Shown here: positions 20,462 through 33,400 of the stretch, in pieces
How positions within the stretch are numbered: position 1 is the first letter of the stretch
Layout: each line of letters starts with the position of its first letter
Origin: Nicotiana tabacum
Taxonomy: Eukaryota; Streptophyta; Magnoliopsida; Solanales; Solanaceae
DNA: 64,000 nt
NCBI RefSeq assembly: GCF_000715075.1
Contig: NC_134095.1
Location: forward strand, 47,408,806-47,472,805
Direction of reading: 5' to 3'
The notes under the pieces: generated by a model
The model's database searches: none
What the model was told of the DNA's origin: nothing
What the model saw: only the letters and a program-made list of their open reading frames with translations
Translations under genes and position numbers: made by a program

Positions 20462-21273
20462 TTCGGGTAATAAACTAACTAGTTTATTTATTTATCATTA
20501 TTTTTTTTTTATTTCTTTTTTTTTTTGGAAAATAGAGTAAAATAAAATAAAAACTCATTCCTCATTCTCAGCTTGCTATTTTTCTCTTTTCTCTTTTCCT
20601 TTGTTTTTAGTAAAACAAACTCATAAATATACCCATTTTCTCTTCTATCTGCATTTTGTCATTTGTTTTTATTTATTATTTTTTTTTGTAAAAATTTCCC
20701 AACATTCAAAACCGGTCATCATGCATGTTTGAAGCAAATAAATGCACAAGCAGTGAGTAGGATGCATCAGGATGGCCTTTTCTATTTCAGGTTGCTATTC
20801 CTAGACGGACCCAACCCCTGTGTTGAGTCCCCTAAGTCAAAAATGCACATGATGCAAATAAGCATTCCTACTAGGGATCCGGCATGAAGTTGAGTTATTC
20901 TAGGTTCAGAACCTGGGTGTTTGTTCTAGACCTAGCTTACCCGAGCGGACAGCTCGAGCCGAGGGGGGGCAGCGTACCGGGAATACAGAAGCTTCACCGG
21001 CTTAGCAACTTGTCCGAACCTCGTTCTAAATTGGGATTTGACACTATACAGAAAAGAAGTCGTACGAAGTATGCCCTTCTTCATGATTTAGAAGACTCAG
21101 AGAGAAGATGGGTTTCGGCACAATTTATATACAGTTCACGTAATATCAAAGCAGTAAAAGGCAACCAATTAGCACATTAAGCACAGATCATGTAACAAAA
21201 TCAGATAAAGCTGAACATAACAATTTATTCTAAGCTCGAATTTCTATCCCAGAACCAGTAGTTCTGGTTTTTA

Positions 21274-21291
21274 TCCCCAGCAGAGTCGCCA
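21274..21291 (-). other. Primer binding site of Ogre-type element
   Basis: On the minus strand tggcgactctgctgggga lies four bases after the 5' LTR end. Its TGG start and position are those of a tRNA primer site. It is not the initiator-Met site. Ogre elements are reported to use tRNA-Arg, but I cannot verify the tRNA here. Confidence 0.8.
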
Positions 21292-21295
21292 GAGC

Positions 21296-24200
21296 TGTCA
21301 CACCTCCTTTTACATACCCGCGCGGGCACAAGGGAGTTTTTTTCAATTAAAGGACAATCGAAACGGGATTAGTTTATTTATTTCAGAGTCGCCACTTGGG
21401 AGTTTTAGGGTGTCCCAAGTCACCAATTTTAATCCCGAACCGAGGAAAAGAATGACTCCATATTACAGTCTGCGTACCAGAAATCCGGACAAGGAATTCT
21501 GTTAACCCGGGAGAAGGTGTTAGGCATTCCCGAGTTCCGTGGTTCTAGCACGGTCGCTCAACTGTTATACTCGGCTTATTTATCTGATTTTAAATACAAT
21601 TATGAACCATGTGCAAATTTTATCTTTTACCGCTTTATTATCATTATTTTTTAGGAATGTGAACATCGCTAAAAAAACATGTCTTTGGACTACGTCACAT
21701 GAAATGCACCCACAATCCGGAACATATTTTATTTGACGTTTTGGGATTTGGATTTGGGTCGCATGAAATGCACACCCAAGTTTAAGAAAATAGATTATTA
21801 AATACGCACCTAAAGAAACTATCGTGTTATTATTTTGGGAGGGCCGTGAAATTCGCTAAACGGCATGTCCCGAATTCTAAATACTTTGATATATACATAC
21901 AATAGAGGGCCCCGCAACTTTTGTTCATTTTGTTCGTCGAGGCTCGTCTCATCCTTGTTTTTAAAGGGATATCCTATAGCAACTACGTTTCTTGTCGCGC
22001 TTGTCTCTACTAATTGAAAACAGTAAATAGCCCTAGTTAATTACATGCTTGCAAGTTATCTATAATAGAATTCCGAGTGCTTGTGCAAAATCAGAAGCAC
22101 GGCCACGTACACAGTCAGCCGAGCAAAAATTAAGGGCCCAAATCCAGCCCATGCGTGATGTACCAGACCTGGGCCATTGTTTGTTCGATGCGGGCCTGCT
22201 TGGTCTGTTTCGACCTGGGTTCGACCTTCGTGAGGTTGATATTGCAAGCTCTGTGTTCTTTATCTTAAAACATGGTTTACCAGTTATATGAAGCAGTTTA
22301 TCAGGAGGGAAAGAACTTAACTAGTAGTGTACGATTTTAATGCTTGGCATACATTACAGAATTATACTACACCAGTAAGCTAAATCTAAGATACAACCTA
22401 ATGCATTGGGCATACTTTTATCACCAACCTATATACACAGTCTAACATTCAACTACCATACATTGACATTTATTAGGCATGAGGACTATCTCCAGTATCC
22501 AAAACAAGAATGTAAACTATTATACATTATATGAGGCCTAACATAATAGTCTATGCATATATAAGCATCTGCAGATCTTCTCTTTTACATTCATGCTCAA
22601 ACCTTTCAAGTTACAGTGGTAGTATATTTGTGTACCTGGTATAGAGGAGCAAAAGAAGAAGAAAGATGATCAGCTGAGTGGTACACAGCAAGCACAGCAG
22701 CAGGTAAACAACACAACACAGCAACAAACAAAACAGCCACAATGGAGAAGCTCAACAAGTGATCGAGCAATGGACAGACAATCCCAGAAAACAGAGCAGG
22801 AAACAACAGCCCAGAATGTTGAATGTAACAGCAATCCAGTGATCCCAATAACCCCAAAAGCTCAACAAATAACCACTACAGTTCCGATAGTCAAAACTCA
22901 AACCAACAGTACACAGAAAGCTCAGTGTAGTAACAATCACAGCAGAAGAACACAGACTTCTCTTAATGGAACAAATAACAATCCCAGTTAGGATAACCAA
23001 CTTGGTTTCTTTGTGCAGTTTTTGGACAGTGTTCAATTACAGTATTTCTGGAAATTTCCTTCTGTTTTTTTTCAGTTTTCTTCAACTCACAAGACCTCTC
23101 CTCAAGACTAAAATTTCCAGCCCCTTCTAAGTTCTGAAAATAGCCTATTTATAAGCCAAACAACCAGTGCAGTCAAGCTGCCTGGATCCTGCCAATTTGC
23201 AGACTGCCCATACCTATTAAATCCCACGCCTAAGCATCTTTTTGATGCCAGCCATTTGTTCCCCACGCTTGGCCTTATTCTTTAATCAAGAGTTATGGGT
23301 TCATTTAAGTATTCATTTTAAACCCCCATACTCTTGTGTCTTGTTCCCCATTTGCATTAGTTTAATCCTAAATTAGTACCCTACTTGTCAGCTCACTTAA
23401 ACTAAGCTTTTTCCTGTTTTTCATGAACCCCAGACTACCCTTGTTAACCTTGATTATTACTGCCCTAAACCCCTTGCAGCATCAGGGCATTTTGAACTTC
23501 TGAAAGTTCAATTCAAGACTGCCCTAGCCTGATTCTTTTAATTTGTTTACAATGCAGTTACAAGCTAGTAGTCACAGCTAATGTCAAGCATCCAATTAAC
23601 AATCAACAGGTTCATTCACTTACGTGAAGTTGTACGAATTAGAATATTTGAACATTCAGTCGTAGGAAGTTAATCGACGACATTTATCAAGTCGACTATA
23701 CTAATTATAACAGGTAACAATCAGTCGTTCATATAAACCAATACATACAGGGACCTGAAGGGCTTCAGACAACTTTGGTCAATCACTGGGAACCTATATA
23801 AGTTATTTATGCGACGTCTATCCTAATCGGACATGTTTATCATAGGATACGTTCAAATCACACACAGAAAACAATCGACCAAATAAAAGGTCTTTGACAG
23901 AGATAGAAGAAATCCGAATGAAAAATAACAAAAATAGCAAACAAACACAACGAAACATGCTGACAACTTAATTAGCAGTTGAATAAAACAAAAAGGAAAA
24001 GAAAAACTTACCGAGAAATGTCCAAACAAAATTGATCCAAATCTGACTCAACTCTGACCCTTTGAGGCCGAACAAACTTTAATCAGGGTGTTCTCACATG
24101 AGAACACCTTGATTAAGGTCTATTAGACCTCAAACCCCCGTTAAGGCTAGCCGGATTCCCCAGGTTCATGTGTTCTAAGGTCTGGATTTTCAGATCTGGT

Positions 24201-25285
24201 TTTTTAGAAGTTGTGGGTAGATTCAGACCAAACCAAGCCTGGTTTGGTCACGAGGGGGGTCAGGGGAGTGTCTGGTATGAAGATGGTGAGGTTTGGTATA
24301 GGTCCGGGTTCGACTCGAATCTTCAAATGAAGATTCGAGATGAAGGAAGGGGATTCGAGGCTAGGGGTAATAGATCCATGTTCAGGAGAGTGAGGGGGTC
24401 CTAGGGTGTTCAGGAGGTGGTCACCGGCGTTCATGCCGCCGGGTTCTGATGAAGGGGAAACTTGGGCGGCTGCTAGGGTTTCGGGGGGTTTCAGGGCTTG
24501 GTGAGGAAGGAGATGAGTGAAGGGGGGTTCGACTAGGGGGCGTGGGGTGTGATAGAAAGCTTATATATGGTCTAAGGGTTTAGATCTGAGCCGTTGGATC
24601 AGATGATCTCAACGGCTTGGATCTGATGGTGAGGGGTGAGACGAGGTCGTTTGGTATTAAAACGGGGTCGTTTGGGTTTAAGTGATGGATTGAGTTGGAC
24701 TGGCTAAACAGGTCGGGTCACGGGTGCGGATGTGGACCGTTGGATCAAGAGGCTTAGACGGCTCAGATCGACTTGCCTAAAACGGCGTCGTTTGAATTGG
24801 TGCTTGGGCAGGCCGGATTTGGACTGGACTTGAGTGCCGATTTTAGGCCTATTTCGTTTCATTTTTGGGCCCAAACCGATTTTCAACTCTTTTCTTTTTG
24901 TTTTTTTTCTAATTTTAAAACAAAAAATAAAAAATAACAATAAATAGTAAAACAAATGAAATTAAAACAAACAACAATGTAACACTTCAACACCATTATC
25001 ACACCAAATTAAAATGTTCAAGTAAGTTAAATCACAACCTAGAACGAACAATGCACATATATTTTGAATTTTCTTTTAACTACTGAATTACGGTTTGATT
25101 ACTATGACAGACATACCTTGTGTTTTGACTGATAAGATCAAAAAATGCAAAAAAATGGGATGAACCACAAATGACTAGCAGTACATGTCATGAAAAATTG
25201 GAAAATTTGTACAGCGAGGTCACTGGTCACTATTTTTGTTTTCTTTTGGAGTGCTTGTCCGTGAAGCAAAAATCACGTGCTTACA
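21296..25285 (-). repeat. 5' LTR of Ogre-type element (3,990 bp)
   Basis: This is the partner of 3192-7185, with the same tgtcacacctcc...cacgtgcttaca ends. It carries the element's promoter, since transcription runs leftward, but I could not pick a TATA box with confidence. Confidence 0.95.
24080..24115. other. Long hairpin inside the LTR (right copy)
   Basis: This is the same inverted repeat as at 5977-6012, but the centre reads ctcacatgag. The stem therefore extends by one Watson-Crick pair, leaving a 4-base loop. Confidence 0.6.
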
Positions 25286-25290
25286 AGATG
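25286..25290. repeat. Target site duplication (right), agatg
   Basis: This is a direct copy of 3187-3191 abutting the ttaca end of the 5' LTR. Confidence 0.95.
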
Positions 25291-25467
25291 TTTCAGCCAT
25301 TGTTGTCCGTTGAGTAAATGTGAGCCTTAAGTTATGTTTTGTGATTTTGAACTTCTCTTATTTTGACAAACGATGAAGTTCACCATAACATATAATCCAA
25401 GTTCATTAAATTGTGTTTTGAAAAGATGCAGCACTGACTCGCCAATAGAAGCTTGTATCCAATCGCC
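25286..25467 (-). pseudogene. RPA-like pseudogene, 5' part of the exon split by Ogre
   Basis: On the minus strand an AG acceptor at 25469-25468 precedes GDWIQASIGESVLHLF, then GLYVMVNFIV, and after a one-base frameshift LRLTFTQRTTMAETSD. The frame then continues, across the 22-kb element, at 3191 with PLFPMNIFDLRPYDQ. This is the OB-fold region of plant RPA-like proteins. Upstream exons were not recognised. Confidence 0.72.
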
Positions 25468-25844
25468 CTTCAAAGAAATCACATGAAATACATACATATA
25501 GTTGAACTTACAACGAACAACTCAAATATATTTTTCTAAAGATAAGTCAATGTGAAAATTCATCGAGTTAATAAGTTGGAAAGAATTGCATTCGGATGTT
25601 ACATTCTGACAGTTGGCTATCTAACAGGTCCCTCTAGCGTTTACTGAATGCTTTAGTTTGATGGTAAAATTTTTGAACTAAAAAGAAACTCTGTTTAAGC
25701 AAAAGTCAGGCAAATATGCAAATAGTGACAAAAGTTCATACCTTCGTTATCCGAGGAATATTTAGGCGGTATTAAAAATGGAAGAAGAACAGAGCTAATC
25801 CAGATTTGTAACTTAAAACAGAGAAGCAAAACAAATTAGTAAGA

Positions 25845-26020
25845 CAAAAAAAGTGATTTGTAGTATCTTCTAATCTTGTAGAACTAATTCAATCGAGAAA
25901 ATAACGTTAATAAATGTATGAAGAATATAACAACAAATCCAGATTTTGCAAGTTAAAAAATAGAGAAACAAAACGAATTAGCATGTAAAAAAAATTAATT
26001 TTTAATACCTTTTCATATCG
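25845..26020. repeat. Diverged direct repeat, copy 1 (partner 26245-26415)
   Basis: Both copies share gtatctt(c/g)taatcttgtag, then ccagattttgcaa, then aattaatttttaatacc in the same order and at similar spacing. Copies are diverged by substitutions and small indels. Confidence 0.7.
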
Positions 26021-26244
26021 GAGAACAACAGTTTTGATATTTTTTCTCCGGTAATCAAAGAACTTTGTATTTTTAATATTGTTTCGATAAAAACAGGTAG
26101 AGATTAAAAAGAAGGCAGAAATAAGCAAAATAGCAAAAAAGTTAAGAGCATTCAAAGAGGGAACGGCTAAGTACAAAAACAGTGCAAGCAAAAAGAAAAC
26201 CAACATATATATATATATATATACTGTTGCAATGAATATATTGT

Positions 26245-26415
26245 AAGACAAAAAAGTGAATTGTTGTAGTATCTTGTAATCTTGTAGAACCAATCGAGAA
26301 AGTAGCTTTAAAAATGTGTGAAGAACATAACAGCAATTCCAGATTTTGCAACTTGAAAATAGAGACGCAAAACAAATTAGTAAGTAAAAAAATTAATTTT
26401 TAATACCTTTTCATC
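26245..26415. repeat. Diverged direct repeat, copy 2 (partner 25845-26020)
   Basis: This is the second copy of the segment described at 25845-26020. A further partial unit (catcttgtagaaccaattcaa) follows at about 26412. Confidence 0.7.
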
Positions 26416-26770
26416 TTGTAGAACCAATTCAATGAAAAAAGTAGTGTCTGAATTGTAACGATCCGGGACTTTCGACGGACGAACAATCCGAACTTTCAAC
26501 TTCCATTGCATTTTCGAAATTGTTATATCCTTGATGAAATTAGTGTGAGTAGCCATAATTTGCGGAATCCTTTTGTTTTGTTGAATTTCTAATATACGCT
26601 TGCCTTTGGTTTATGTATAGAGTATCAATGGAAGATATATAAGTTGGTATAGTCAGTTTTGAGCAGTTCAAGATGGTTACCGATCGTGCGTAGGTTTAGA
26701 TAGCATAGCTTTAGATAAAATAGATACCGTAGGTTTAGATAAAATCTAAAAAACGTGTATATTCACGTTC

Positions 26771-26946
26771 ACTTGTTTAAAAAAAGAAAAACCTAAAAGA
26801 CTTAGTTGACAAAAGCAGATTATTGAATAATGTAGGATTCCCCAAACAGAACATGTAAATACGGTTACTTGTTTAAAAAAAGAAAAACCTAAAAGACTTA
26901 GTTGACAAAAGTAGATTATTGAATAATGTAGGATTCCCCAAACAGA
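26771..26946. repeat. 96-bp tandem duplication
   Basis: gtttaaaaaaagaaaaacct through aggattccccaaacagaa occurs at 26775 and again at 26871 with one or two differences, so the duplication is recent. Confidence 0.9.
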
Positions 26947-27657
26947 AGTCTAATAGGATGCTTCTAACGTAGTAATTCTTTAAAAATAAATTAACTGTCG
27001 TTTTTATTTGATTTTTTCCCAAATAATATATTAGTTCCTATTTTTGTGGAGGTACGTCCTAAAGGGCCAAATGTCTTATTTTCGTGCTGCCACTTGTCAA
27101 AAAAAGGGGCTTCTGCCTTTCCTTTTATTAATAGATAGATGAAGTATGTATTTTACACTTTTACCCATAATAATGATGGCATTTTTAAAAGTTTTGGGAA
27201 ATGGGTAGTTAATGATAAGGGTAAAACAGAGAAAAAAAGATTGTCTTTCTCTTAATTTGATATAGTGGACAAGTAAAAGTAAAAGTGTATTTTTAGTATA
27301 GTGAACAAGTAAAAATAAACAAGAAATATATTTTAATACATAAAAAAAAAATTAACTTAGTAGCTGATACAACAAGGACAACCGGCAAAAAATTTAGGAA
27401 AATTATCAGCTATGCCCATTTATAAGTACCTCATTACAAAAATTGGTCAATTGATAAAATATTACTAATATTAGCGAAATTAGCCAATTAGCTATTTGTA
27501 GCAAAAAAATACCAAATTTTTGCTTTGTTTTGAGTGGGTGTGATTAGAATAGATTGCGCACAACTTAAGGAACTTGAATCTCGGTTTTGGGATGATTTGG
27601 TGAAGTTTTGAGGTGATTTGAATTGAAAATTCGAAGTAAAAGCTGAACATGAAAAAA

Positions 27658-27745
27658 ATGATATGTGTATCACACTATGTATCATTTGTGTATCACATAT
27701 GTATCATATTTGTATCAATTGTGTATCACATGTATATCCATATAT
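27658..27745. repeat. gtatca-rich degenerate microsatellite
   Basis: GTATCA recurs about every 10-17 bases here (gtatcac, gtatcatttgtgtatcac, gtatcaattgtgtatcac). The coding potential is an artefact of the repeat. Confidence 0.7.
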
Positions 27746-28486
27746 ACCTGTGTGTGAGATACATGCGTGATACATGTGTCGCAGAAGACTTTTTTGATCT
27801 CGATTTAATTATGAATTTTGATACAAAACCAGTCCAAATCACCTCTCATTTTCCTCAAATTTTGTATATTGACTTATTTATATATTTTCAATGAATTTCA
27901 ACTATACCCATTGAAAAAATTCCTTTTTTGTTTAGATTTTTGGAATATTGTATAGATTTTTGTATTTCATCACCTTATTTGATATCCCGTCCATGAAATT
28001 TCCTTTCCGTCTTGTATCTAATGTTGTTAATCACGCTTAAAAATATGGGAGGTGATTTTTGCATGTGATTCTTTGAGAGAAAGAACACTATTATTTGGTT
28101 TTTCAATTTTTGTTAGCTAATTTTGATAAATCTGTGACTAATTGCCAGAGGTTGGTAAGTTGAGATTTATTTTGGACTAAGTTTCGTAAATTTACCTAAT
28201 TCACTGCGGAAAAGTGAGCTCAAAGATCCACATTGTAAAAGGCCCAAATCTGGGTCCACATTAGACTTTTTCTTTTATTTTTGCCCAAAAAACAACAATT
28301 AGAGGTTTCATACACGAGATTCTGGTCAACTTTATGAACATAGACCGTAAAACGTCAAGATTCAGACATTTTATTGGCCCTACATTCGAGGAAACTAATA
28401 CTTACCGCTGAGAACTGACTTCCAAAAAAGTAGTTGCACAAACTACGTCGTTATTTTCCCACTTCTCTTTTACCTTGGCCTCCTAG

Positions 28487-28493
28487 TATAAAA
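28487..28493 (+). promoter_or_regulatory. Possible TATA box of sulfate transporter gene
   Basis: tataaaa lies in AT-rich DNA about 2 kb upstream of the ATG. If the ~1.7-kb intron inferred in the leader is real, this is a sensible place for a promoter. The support is only motif and position. Confidence 0.3.
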
Positions 28494-28767
28494 CACACAA
28501 ATCATTTCTTTTCTTTTCTATTCTTTTACCCTATTGTCTTCTTGTTTACACTCAAAAACCATTTTCCCAACACATGCATTCATCTGGGCATCTTTCTTGA
28601 TTTGTTACATTTTTTATCCCTCATTTTCTTGTTAATTAATTAACCAAACAGAAGATAGCAAAATTGCAACACATTGAACTTAGACGTGGGAATTCTTTTT
28701 TGATGTCCAGAAGTTACAAGGACCATTGAGTGTGCGAACAAAAAGGCACGGTAGTTACTTAATCTGA

Positions 28768-28807
<40 letters not shown>

Positions 28808-30458
28808 CCTTTTCTTGATATCTTTTTGAGTATCTTTAATCGTTTCAAGTATGTTTTTTTTTAATTATTACCACCTTTTACACTTTTCTTTAGTTCAATT
28901 TATTGTATGGTTAGTTTAGTTTAATAGGTATATATGGCCCTGCATGTGGAGTATGACCTAAGTGGGGGACCTTATCTTCTATATATCACTATCAATGGTG
29001 TACATGAAAGGCGTATGGAATGAAAAGGAGAGTGCTATATGCTAAATGGAAAACAAAATGTCTAGTGAATATCTTGAATTTTATTAATTAATTTGGTTTT
29101 AGGATTATATTTTTATTAGTTGATCCCCATTTCTAGTTTAAGGGTGAAAACTAAAAAAAGAGGAGAACATAGTAGTCAGTGTCATTGATGGACCCATTGT
29201 ACTGAGATTTGTCCCTTTACTCATTTTTATTGTTAATAGTTGGAGAAAATTGAAATGTCTTGAGATTTATCAAAGAGGTTCCGTGAATTTCCTTCAGAAA
29301 TTTTACACTTTCTGTTCTTTTTATATTTCTAGTAGTTTTTTATGGAGAGGGGTGGGGGTGGGGTAGGGTGGATTTTAGTTATTTTTGAGTTATTCTATCC
29401 TTGTTTTGGAATTTAATATTCCTTCTCTTATAGTAGAGAAGAAAGGGGTTGGGAATGGAGACTGGAGAGGAGATGAAAAAAGGGAGTATTATAAGCTAAG
29501 AAACTTATCATGCTTAACTTGTAGTAATGTAATTGCAGAAGTTACCAGCACAACTGTGTTGTTTGTTCTTTCTTTATGTGTATCCCTGCTTATACATTAG
29601 TTCATGAAAAAAATCAGCTAAGTTTAATTTGATAAGGTGTAAAAGGACCTTTCTAGAATGTCCACATCAAATAAGTTTTCCATGTTGCTAAATACTTCTC
29701 AGTCAAAAAACGACAATCCGTTGCACTAAGCTCCCATATGCAAGGACCGGCCTACATTGACTCTATTGTATTTCCAAATACCTAGACAGAAAAGAGAATA
29801 TAGCTTGAAAATTGTAGTTGTTATTTTTACATTTTGGATATCAATCTTGTGGGATTATATTGGATATGTTGTTGTTAATGATGTCAATCTTGTCGTCGTG
29901 AATCTATCATATTAGTTGTGATTTCTAGAAATACTAACAGTAAAAAAAGATCCAAATTCTCACTGTAAACAAACCAATGTAGTGGACGTCCATTTTCTGT
30001 TAGATAAAATACAAAAAAAGGGTTGCTTTTAGTTTCCAACACCTGTATATATGTACTAAGCAAAATGATCAAGATCATGCTTAGTTGCATATAGCAGTAA
30101 GCCTTTCTTCAAGATAATAAAGCTTGATGCTCGAATTTTCTGACAATTTGAAATGTTATGTAATGTATTGTCATTGATCCTTCTTTAAGGCCATCATTGT
30201 TTTTGTCGTCATCTTTCTCTTATTAGTTACTATCAAGTTTTAGTGAATGTAGCACTGAATAATGCTAAGATTTGGAGGAATTGGAGCGTATTTTTTTAGT
30301 GCTGAGTAGAAGCTAGTTAATTTGAGCACCAGACTTTATGAGGTGTCAAATGCATTTTGTTGATTTGGCTTGTGTTGGAATTTTGTATTTCTCTTACTGA
30401 TGTAATAGAAATTATATTACCTCTGCCTTACAGGTGAATTAGCCAATTCTAATCTAAG
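28494..30458 (+). other. Probable 5' UTR with long intron, sulfate transporter gene
   Basis: An AG acceptor (ctgccttacag at 30423-30433) lies 25 bases before the ATG with a pyrimidine-rich run in front. A possible donor is cacg|gtagtt at about 28750/28751. A (CT)n-(TA)n microsatellite (28768-28807) would be just inside this intron. No protein-coding signal is seen across the stretch; an ORF at 29385-29600 matches nothing. Confidence 0.45.
28768..28807. repeat. (CT)n followed by (TA)n microsatellite
   Basis: About 11 CT units run directly into about 9 TA units. Confidence 0.95.
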
Positions 30459-33400
30459 ATGGGTCGATCTAGCGTTGAGGCAATAGAAACAAAAGAAATG
30501 GACTACCAAAGTTTGCCATCCCCTCAACACCAACAAGCACCATATATGCACAAGGTTGGAGTCCCACCGAAACAGAACCTATTCGATGAATTTAAGACTA
30601 CTGTAAAGGAAACATTGTTTGCAGATGATCCTCTACGCTCCTTTAAAGATCAGTCAAGGTCTCGCAAGTTTGTCCTTGGTTGGCAGGCTGTGTTTCCCAT
30701 ACTAGATTGGGGTAGAAGCTATAATGTTTCTAAGTTTAGAGGTGATCTTATTGCTGGTCTGACTATTGCAAGTCTCTGCATTCCTCAGGTATATTTAAAG
30801 CATGCACATAGGACTTGTGTAAATCAATTGAACAAGTATAGACTTTTATGTTTCATGAGTTTGACCATATTGCAATTGGTTTAACAGGACATTGGCTATT
30901 CAAAACTCGCAAACTTAGCTCCTCAATATGGGCTATGTAAGTGTACATTTGCTGAATTAGTATACATTTAGTAAAAGTATAATGAACCCTCTTTCATGCA
31001 TGTTTTTCTTTAAATTTTCCAGACTCCAGCTTTGTTCCACCTTTGATTTATGCCTTCATGGGTAGCTCAAGAGATATAGCGATAGGACCTGTTGCTGTTG
31101 TATCACTATTGCTAGGGTCTCTGCTTAGCAATGAAATTGATCCAACTACAAATCCAAATGAATATCGGAGGCTTGCATTTACAGCTACTTTTTTTGCTGG
31201 CATTACTCAAGCTACTATTGGAATCTTAAGGTATCCAAGAGTTGCCAAGCTTAAGAGCTTGTAGTTGTACACTTGTAGTTTTGATTTTCTTCATCTCATT
31301 CGATGCAAGCATTTATTGCTTTCTTTTCCCTTTCTGACTTGCCAACGGACAGCTAGCTTTAACTACTACTTTGGTTCCTTTTCAGATTGGGATTTTTAAT
31401 CGACTTCTTATCTCATGCTGCTGTTGTCGGTTTCATGGGTGGTGCGGCCATTACAATTGCCCTCCAGCAACTTAAAGGTTTTCTGGGCATCAAGAAGTTT
31501 ACTAAGGAAACTGATATCATTTCTGTGATGAAATCAGTATGGCGTTCGGCTCACCATGGAGTGAGTTATCTTGTCCTTCTAGGTATCCTTCTTAAGTGGT
31601 TTTATCTGCATAAACGACTAATAGCACCTTCTTCTTTTTTCAAAACACTTGCAGTGGAACTTGCCGACAATTCTCATTGGAGCAACCTTTTTAACTTTCC
31701 TTTTGTTCGCTAAGTACACTGTAAGATTTCTAACGTTTGTCTATAACTTAAGTTGAAGTGCTTTGACAGCTTTTGTTGATTCCTAAATGATTTTGAAATT
31801 CAGGGAAAGAAGAACAAAAAGCTGTTTTGGATACCTGCAATTGCTCCTCTGATCTCTGTCATTCTTTCCACCTTCTTTGTCTACATAACCCATGCCGAAA
31901 AAAAGGGAGTCGAGATTGTAAGTGCTTACTTTAGGTGCTTCTTTGGTATCATTAACTTTTTTTCCTGATAAGTTTCTGGTATCATTTAACTTGAACTTAA
32001 TGAGAACATTTTCATTCATTTCTGTAATGACCTTACCAGGTGAGAGACATTGAGAAAGGAATCAATCCTCCTTCTGTCAGCGAAATCTATTTTACTGGTG
32101 ATTATCTCCTAAAAGGGCTAAAGATTGGTATTGTTGCTGGAATGATTGCATTGACGGTAAGAAAATTGGTTAATCAAAGTCGAAACAGGAGCTTTTATGT
32201 TCTTCCACTCAATTGTCGTACTCCTACCTTCCCGTTCATAGGAAGCTGTTGCAATTGGAAGAACATTTGCTTCAATGAAGGACTACCAGTTAGATGGAAA
32301 CAAAGAAATGGTGGCACTTGGAGCGATGAATGTTGTTGGCTCAATGACATCATGCTATGTGACAACAGGTAGGAAAGATGAATAAAGTTCTATTAAAACT
32401 TATTTAACCATCCGATACCTAGGCTTCAAATAAATGCAGCCTAAGGAATCAATGTTTGATTGATCTGTTAATGTGTTTCATCATATATACTCTGATTCAT
32501 CGTTATCTTATGTCTTAGTATTAACGAAAAGAAATAATACAAGGATTTGAATTCATTTCTCTTGGGATTCTTTAACTAATTGATCAATTCACTCTTGCAG
32601 GTTCCTTCTCTCGATCAGCAGTAAATTACATGGCTGGTTGCCAAACTGCAGTTTCCAACATTATCATGTCTGTTGTTGTGTTCTTGACATTGTTGTTCAT
32701 AACCCCCCTTTTTGAGTACACTCCAAATGCAATCCTCGCTGCCATCATTATCTCTGCTGTCATTGGATTAATAGACTATGAAGCCGCAATTTTGATTTGG
32801 AAGATCGACAAATTTGATTTTGTTGCTTGCATGGGAGCATTTTTTGGTGTGGTTTTCGCCTCGGTTGAGATAGGTCTTTTAATTGCAGTAAGTATTTTTC
32901 TGAGGAAGGCTTAACAATTTCGTAAGAGAAATCCGCAATAGTTTAATGATTGAATCTCATTGTCTTTATTATTAAATAGGTCTCAATATCATTTGCTAAG
33001 ATTCTCCTTCAAGTCACAAGGCCACGAACAGCTATTCTTGGCAAGATCCCTAGGACAAATGTATATAGGAACATTCAACAATATCCCGAGGCAACACAAG
33101 TTCCCGGTGTACTAATTGTGAGAGTTGATTCTGCTATCTACTTTTCAAATTCTAACTACACGAGAGAGAGGTAAGCCATTATTTCTTCTATCTTCAATCG
33201 GAGTAGATAGACAGACAGATAGATAGATAGATAAAAGAGTTTGTAATTCATGAGGATGAACTTGTTTTCCAGGATACTGAGATGGGTAACGGATGAGGAC
33301 GAGCAACTAGAATCCGCTGGCTTTCCTAAAATTAGGTTCTTGATTGTTGACATGTCACGTAAGTGGGGAACGATTAACTTTTAAAAAAACTTCAAGCAAT

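Larger units (their letters stand above)
20240..21295 (-). other. 5' leader of Ogre-type element
   Basis: About 1.06 kb separate the 5' LTR from ORF1. It contains the PBS next to the LTR, A/T-rich runs near 20490-20700 and one copy of the stem-within-stem motif. Small ORFs on the opposite strand (20663-21180) match nothing I know. Confidence 0.7.
3192..25285 (-). mobile_element. Complete 22-kb Tat/Ogre-type LTR retrotransposon
   Basis: The element is 22,094 bp and is transcribed from the minus strand. It has TGT...ACA ends, ~4-kb LTRs that are about 99% alike by eye, a 5-bp target duplication, a PBS, a PPT, an extra ORF upstream of gag, then gag, protease, RT, archaeal-type RNase H and integrase. 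The extra 5' ORF, giant size, intron between protease and RT, and tandem array in the 3' UTR are recognised traits of the Ogre branch of Tat retrotransposons. Near-identical LTRs imply a fairly recent insertion. Premature stops in ORF1 and pol, and an altered protease site, suggest this copy is not autonomous; its cis-acting parts look complete. Confidence 0.93.
25468..28440. other. AT-rich intergenic DNA with small repeats, no gene
   Basis: I found no coding sequence I can support. ORFs such as 25907-26293 encode hydrophobic low-complexity peptides from AT-rich repeats. The stretch holds a pair of similar ~170-bp segments, a (TA)n run at about 26205-26222, a 96-bp tandem duplication and a gtatca-rich patch, listed separately. 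Confidence 0.6.

Noticed and set aside
25907..26293. Hydrophobic 128-aa ORF
   Set aside because: AT-rich low-complexity repeat; the peptide is dominated by F, I, L and Y from A/T runs.
26458..26520. LTR start (taacgatccgggactttcg)
   Set aside because: The wording resembles the start of Solanaceae LTRs, but no partner end, PBS or internal region was found nearby.
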